The notes below the pieces were generated by a model. That model was not told where the DNA came from and ran no database searches. It worked only from the letters and a program-made list of their open reading frames with translations. Shown one piece after another: positions 6,949 through 10,000 of a stretch of 10,000 nucleotides of DNA (position 1 is its first letter; each line of letters begins with the position of its first letter). The position numbers were made by a program, and so were the translations under genes. Location: the NCBI RefSeq assembly GCF_020217005.1, contig NZ_JAIWOI010000183.1:1-10000 (forward strand). Reading direction: 5' to 3'. The DNA is from Rheinheimera sp. Lineage in GTDB: Bacteria; Pseudomonadota; Gammaproteobacteria; Enterobacterales; Alteromonadaceae.

Positions 6949-6976
6949 AGATCCCGGCATGTGCCGGGATCTTTTT
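6949..6976 (+). terminator. intrinsic terminator of the protease gene
   Basis: A 10-bp GC-rich stem (AGATCCCGGC / GCCGGGATCT) with an ATGT tetraloop is followed by a T run (6972-6976), 20 bp after the protease stop. Read on the minus strand the hairpin has no T run after it, so it is probably not an efficient terminator for the convergent cueR gene, although its stem could still slow read-through. Confidence 0.9.
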
Positions 6977-6992
6977 CATAGCTGTTCTTAGT

Positions 6993-7391
6993 TTATTTTT
7001 GCAGACCATCTAAAATAGCACATTGGGGTTGATCATCTGCGCAGCAACTATCAGCCAATTGCTGCAATATCTGTTGCATTTGCTGCAATTCAGCGACTTT
7101 TTCCTTAATTTCATCCAGATGTTGTTCTGCCAGTTGTTTCACCTCTTTACTGCTGCGCTGTGGGTCACGCCACAAATCCAGCAAGGAACTGACTTGAGCG
7201 ATTGAGAAACCTAAGGCTCGGGCTTGCCTGATAAAATTCAGTTGCTGCAACTGTTGGCTATTGTACAACCTGTACCCCGCTTCTGTTCTGTTGGCTTTAT
7301 GCAGCAGACCTGCTTCCTCATAATGACGAATCATCTTGGCGGACAGTCCGGTCTGTTTGGCCGCCTGGCCAATAGTCACTAAAGTAGCCAT
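6993..7391 (-). CDS. cueR: Cu(I)-responsive MerR-family regulator (CueR-type)
   Basis: A 132-residue MerR-family activator. The N-terminal winged helix covers residues 1-70 (VTIGQAAKQTGLSAKMIRHYEEAGLL, then GYRLYN), a dimerisation helix spans about 84-113, and the C-terminal metal loop reads CCADDQPQC (116-124). Two Cys eight residues apart match Cys112 and Cys120 of E. coli CueR, and Ser81 in PQRSSKEVK matches the Ser77 that marks sensors of monovalent ions. This supports Cu+ (also Ag+ or Au+) sensing. Differences from E. coli: an extra Cys117 next to the first ligand, and no CCHH tail. The gene lies 4 bp after copA with AGGAG overlapping the copA end; ATG 7391 has better spacing (7) than ATG 7394 (4). 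It is probably transcribed with copA from the CueR-type promoter, giving positive autoregulation. A longer frame starting at 7433 lies inside copA and is unlikely. Confidence 0.93.
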   Translation of the reverse strand: MATLVTIGQAAKQTGLSAKMIRHYEEAGLLHKANRTEAGYRLYNSQQLQQLNFIRQARALGFSIAQVSSLLDLWRDPQRSSKEVKQLAEQHLDEIKEKVAELQQMQQILQQLADSCCADDQPQCAILDGLQK

Positions 7392-7395
7392 CATT

Positions 7396-9573
7396 TTACT
7401 CCTGTGCCTTCCAGCGCTGTAACAACAGAGCATTACTAATCACGAATAAACTGCTACAGGCCATAGCTGCACCTGCAATCACCGGATTGAGATAACCTAA
7501 AGCGGCTAGCGGTATGCCTATGGCATTAAAGATAAAAGCCCAAAACAGGTTCTGCTGAATTTTGCGATAGCTCAGTCTGGCAATCTGCAAGGCCGCACTG
7601 ACCAATGAAGGTTTACTGCGCATCAGAGTCATGGCAGAGGCGCTCACCGCAACTTCAGTGCCGCTGGCCATAGCTATGCCTAAATTTGCCTGAGCTAAAG
7701 CTGGCGCGTCATTTATGCCATCACCGACCATAGCCACCTGATAGCCTTGTTGTTGCCAGCTGGCAATAGCAGCGGCTTTTTCACCGGGCAGCACTTCAGC
7801 TTTCCAGTCGGTTAACCCCAATTGCTGCGCTATTAATGCCGCACTCTCTTTGCTGTCGCCCGTTAGCATAGCCACAGCTATAGCTTGTTGTTTTAACAAA
7901 GCCACGGCTTGTACCGCATCAGCTTTTAGCTCATCGGTAAAACAAAACAGCGCCAACAACTGATAACTCTCGTCTGCTTGTTGCTCCGCCAGCCAGGACA
8001 CTGAAGCGCCACTGGTTTTAATTTGCCCGAGCGGCAAGTCTAGCCCCAACTGCTGCATCCAATGGCTACTACCGAGCACCAGACTACGACCTTGCACTTT
8101 GCCTTGTACGCCTTTGCCTGCGACCACGCGGAACTCTGTGGCTGCAACTGTTTCCACCTGATGCGCTGCGGCATAAGTCAGTAAAGCTTTGGCCAGCGGA
8201 TGCTCACTGTTTTGTTGCAACGAGGCAGCCCATTGCAGCGTATCAGCTTCATCAGTAAAACGACTGACTTGCTGCAGCACGGCTTTGCCCTGGGTTAAAG
8301 TACCGGTTTTATCAAACACCACCAGGTTCACCGCCTTCGCCTGCTCTAAGGCAATAGCATCTTTAATCAGAATTCCTGAACGCGCAGCAGAACCTGTTCC
8401 AGCCATAATAGCAGCAGGTGTGGCCAGACCCAGAGCACAAGGACAGGCAATCACCAATACCGCGACCGCATTGAGAATACCTGTCACCCAATCTTCAGCC
8501 AGCAGCCCCCACCCCAGCAGGGTCGCCAGAGCGATCAGTAAAACCACCGGCACAAAAATAGCGCTGATTTTATCTACTAAAGCCTGGACAGGCGCTTTCG
8601 CCCCTTGTGCCTGTTCCACAAGTTGAATAATGCGGGACAAGGTCGATTCAGCTCCTACAGCGCTGGCTCTGATCTGCAATACACCATCCAGATTGACTGA
8701 GCCTCCTGTCACTTTATCTGCCAGTGTTTTACTGACCGGCACAGACTCGCCGCTGATCAGGGCTTCATCTACATGGCTTTGGCCTTGCTCAACCACAGCA
8801 TCCACCGCAATGCGTTCGCCTGGCTTTACCAGCACCAGGTCCCCTTGTTGCACAGCTTCCGCTTTTACTTCAAGCCAAAGCCCGTTTTGCCACAAAGTCG
8901 CGACTGCGGGTTTTAAATTCTCCAATGCCCTTAAAGCATCTGTAGTACGTTTTTTTGCTTTGTGTTCCAGATACTTACCCAACAGTACCAGACTTAATAC
9001 TGCACTGCTGCTTTCAAAATACAAATGAGGCGCACCATGCCCTGCATGCTGTGCAGCAAAAGCCCACCACAGATACAAGGACAAACCATAAGCTGCACTG
9101 GTACCAATGGCCACCAGCAAATCCATATTGCCACTGCCTGCTTTAAGTGCAGCCCAGCCCGCTTTGTAAAAACGCGCGCCAAAATAGAACTGCACCGGAG
9201 TAGCCAACAACCATTGCCAGAAGGATGGCAACATCCAATCCAGCCCAAACAGCATGCCAATCATTGGCAGAATTAAAGGCAAAGTAAGCACTATGCTGGC
9301 GACAACAGGCCACCATTGCTGCTGATAAAAAGCAGGCTGAACAACGTCAACTACCGGCTTTTCCAACGGCAGACTGGCCTGATAGCCCGCCTTCTCCACA
9401 GCAGCCATCAATACCTCTGGCGACAGAGCAAGGCCGCTAATCGCTGCGGTTTCAGTGGCCAGATTGACGTTGACTTGCTCTACACCTGTCACTTTAGCTA
9501 AAGCTTTTTCTATACGCCCCACACAGGAAGCACAGCTCATTCCGCTGATATTCAATTGGATCTGTTCAGACAT
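7396..9573 (-). CDS. copA: Cu(I)-exporting P1B-type ATPase CopA
   Basis: A 725-residue inner-membrane pump that exports Cu+ from cytoplasm to periplasm using ATP. It has one N-terminal HMA domain (residues 4-68, GMSCASC with Cys14 and Cys17), eight predicted membrane helices, and the actuator SGES loop (274-277). It also has the CPC ion site in TM6 (377-379), the phosphorylated Asp421 in DKTGTLT, the SEHPL nucleotide motif (456-460) and GDGIND (617-622). TM7 has FN-x4-P (682-688) and TM8 MACSS (704-708). The CPC and MxxSS signatures place it in the P1B-1 Cu+/Ag+ class; TM7 has Phe where Tyr is usual. The start at 9573 has GGAG 8 bases upstream. The frame stays open to an ATG at 9669, but that would place the operator and promoter inside the gene, so it was rejected. 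It is followed by cueR 4 bp downstream and is divergent from copZ. Confidence 0.97.
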   Translation of the reverse strand: MSEQIQLNISGMSCASCVGRIEKALAKVTGVEQVNVNLATETAAISGLALSPEVLMAAVEKAGYQASLPLEKPVVDVVQPAFYQQQWWPVVASIVLTLPLILPMIGMLFGLDWMLPSFWQWLLATPVQFYFGARFYKAGWAALKAGSGNMDLLVAIGTSAAYGLSLYLWWAFAAQHAGHGAPHLYFESSSAVLSLVLLGKYLEHKAKKRTTDALRALENLKPAVATLWQNGLWLEVKAEAVQQGDLVLVKPGERIAVDAVVEQGQSHVDEALISGESVPVSKTLADKVTGGSVNLDGVLQIRASAVGAESTLSRIIQLVEQAQGAKAPVQALVDKISAIFVPVVLLIALATLLGWGLLAEDWVTGILNAVAVLVIACPCALGLATPAAIMAGTGSAARSGILIKDAIALEQAKAVNLVVFDKTGTLTQGKAVLQQVSRFTDEADTLQWAASLQQNSEHPLAKALLTYAAAHQVETVAATEFRVVAGKGVQGKVQGRSLVLGSSHWMQQLGLDLPLGQIKTSGASVSWLAEQQADESYQLLALFCFTDELKADAVQAVALLKQQAIAVAMLTGDSKESAALIAQQLGLTDWKAEVLPGEKAAAIASWQQQGYQVAMVGDGINDAPALAQANLGIAMASGTEVAVSASAMTLMRSKPSLVSAALQIARLSYRKIQQNLFWAFIFNAIGIPLAALGYLNPVIAGAAMACSSLFVISNALLLQRWKAQE

Positions 9574-9616
9574 ACCATGACTCCAGTCAAAAAAGGGGAA
9601 TACCCCGATAGCGTCA

Positions 9617-9647
9617 AAGCTAAAGCTTGCCCTTAGGGTAAGGTCAA
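9617..9647 (-). promoter_or_regulatory. CueR-type promoter and operator of copA-cueR
   Basis: On the minus strand, -35 TTGACC (9647-9642) and -10 TAGCTT (9622-9617) are separated by 19 bp. The spacer carries an inverted repeat, ACCTTACCC-TAA-GGGCAAGCT (operator 9644-9624). Position by position it lines up with the E. coli copA promoter as I remember it (TTGACC, 19-bp spacer, TAACCT), with 14 of 21 operator bases shared. The 19-bp spacer is the hallmark of MerR-family activation. The copA ATG lies 43 bp beyond the -10. Confidence 0.9.
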
Positions 9648-9669
9648 CTAAAAAGTTCAGCACTAACAC

Positions 9670-9700
9670 TTGACCTTAACACAGCGGAAGCGTTCATCAT
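9670..9700 (+). promoter_or_regulatory. probable CueR-type promoter of copZ
   Basis: TTGACC (9670-9675) and CATCAT (9695-9700) are separated by 19 bp. The left half-site ACCTTA is good; the right half-site (GGAAGCGT) sits one base closer than in the copA operator and the dyad is weak. It stands back to back with the copA promoter, with operator centres about 49 bp apart. It is likely a weaker target of the same regulator. Confidence 0.65.
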
Positions 9701-9738
9701 GTTCGCAAGCTAACTCAACAGTAAAAAGGAAAGATAGT

Positions 9739-9939
9739 ATGAAAGTACAACTAAAAGTCACAGGCATGAGCTGTAACCACTGCATCAGCATGGTGAATAA
9801 AGCAGTTGCACAGTTGCAGGCTGATGCCAAAGTGACAGTAGATTTAGCGCAGCAGCAGGTAGATGTTGAAAGCGATTTGGCAGCAGAGGATATTATTGCA
9901 GCGCTGGATGAAGCCGGTTACCCGGCTACAGAGCTATAA
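9739..9939 (+). CDS. copZ: CopZ-type cytoplasmic Cu(I) chaperone (HMA domain)
   Basis: A 66-residue protein made of a single heavy-metal-associated domain with the GMSCNHC site (Cys12, Cys15). It is cytoplasmic, with no signal or membrane segment. By family knowledge it binds Cu+ and hands it to the HMA domain and entry site of CopA, encoded divergently here. Atx1/CopZ proteins are usually 65-70 residues, so it is complete. The start at 9739 has AAGGA 7 bases upstream; a longer frame from 9670 would put the promoter inside the gene and is rejected. MSCNHC, rather than the MxCxxC with Ala/Gly next to Cys, is common in proteobacterial CopZ. Regulation is probably by CueR through the TTGACC promoter 40 bp upstream. 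A mercury-binding MerP-like role is unlikely, since there is no signal peptide and no mer gene. Confidence 0.93.
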   Translation: MKVQLKVTGMSCNHCISMVNKAVAQLQADAKVTVDLAQQQVDVESDLAAEDIIAALDEAGYPATEL

Positions 9940-9940
9940 C

Positions 9941-9998
9941 TTTGTAGTTGCTTTGGTTTAGTAAAACTCAGCTACAAAAGGGCAAAGCAGCCAAAGCA
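9941..9998 (+). other. crossing complementary segments downstream of copZ
   Basis: TTTGTAG (9941-9947) pairs with CTACAAA (9972-9978), and TGCTTTGG (9949-9956) pairs with CCAAAGCA (9991-9998). The two helices cross, as in a pseudoknot, and no T run follows within the window. It may be part of a 3' structure or terminator cut by the edge, or chance. Confidence 0.2.
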
Positions 9999-10000
9999 GA

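Noticed and set aside
8189..9028. Long plus-strand frames of 145 and 132 residues opposite copA
   Set aside because: They are antisense shadows of a clear P-type ATPase gene with low-complexity Ser/Thr/Ala composition and no recognisable domain.
9574..9669. Upstream in-frame extension of copA by 32 residues
   Set aside because: It would include the whole CueR operator and -35/-10 region in the coding sequence, and it has no ribosome binding site; GGAG precedes the ATG at 9573.
9670..9738. Upstream in-frame extension of copZ by 23 residues
   Set aside because: The putative start lies on the -35 box and the extension is not part of the HMA domain; AAGGA precedes the ATG at 9739.

Overview
The window looks like chromosomal DNA from a gammaproteobacterium. 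I infer an Alteromonadales/Chromatiaceae-type organism, perhaps Rheinheimera or a relative. The reasons are the moderate GC content, the secreted S8 protease with a C-terminal PPC domain, and the style of the copper genes; no rRNA or tRNA is present to confirm it. Apart from the protease and a GAF-domain gene cut by the left edge, the window is about copper. It holds two copper-handling modules, one periplasmic/outer-membrane and one cytoplasmic/inner-membrane.

Left part (1-1098, minus strand): the N-terminal 171 residues of a GAF-domain sensor protein, running off the window, preceded in the same direction by a DUF3703 gene. A 159-bp divergent intergenic region (940-1098) separates DUF3703 from the plus-strand copper cluster and carries a CueR-like promoter with a TTGACC -35 box.

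Periplasmic copper cluster (1028-4839, plus strand): four tightly spaced genes encode (i) a small secreted Cys/His/Met-rich protein, (ii) a secreted protein with six MDHSKH repeats in a 9-residue period, (iii) a TolC-family outer-membrane lipoprotein, and (iv) a Tat-exported two-domain multicopper oxidase with a Met-rich tail. The second and third genes overlap, and the third and fourth are 12 bp apart. A strong intrinsic terminator (4806-4839) closes the cluster. No RND pump or membrane-fusion protein is encoded with the outer-membrane factor, which is the most unusual point of the window.

Middle (4840-6976): an AT-rich intergenic stretch, then a secreted subtilisin-family protease with its own terminator. 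It has no visible link to copper.

Cytoplasmic copper cluster (6993-9939): copA (P1B-1 Cu+ ATPase) and a CueR-type MerR regulator form a minus-strand operon. copZ (66-aa Cu+ chaperone) is divergent from it. The roughly 165-bp space between the two start codons holds two back-to-back TTGACC promoters with 19-bp spacers, the layout MerR-family activators use. Likely model (inference): Cu+ bound by CueR switches on copA-cueR, copZ and probably the periplasmic cluster. CopZ passes Cu+ to CopA, CopA exports it to the periplasm, the oxidase converts Cu+ to Cu2+, and the His/Met-rich proteins buffer it there.
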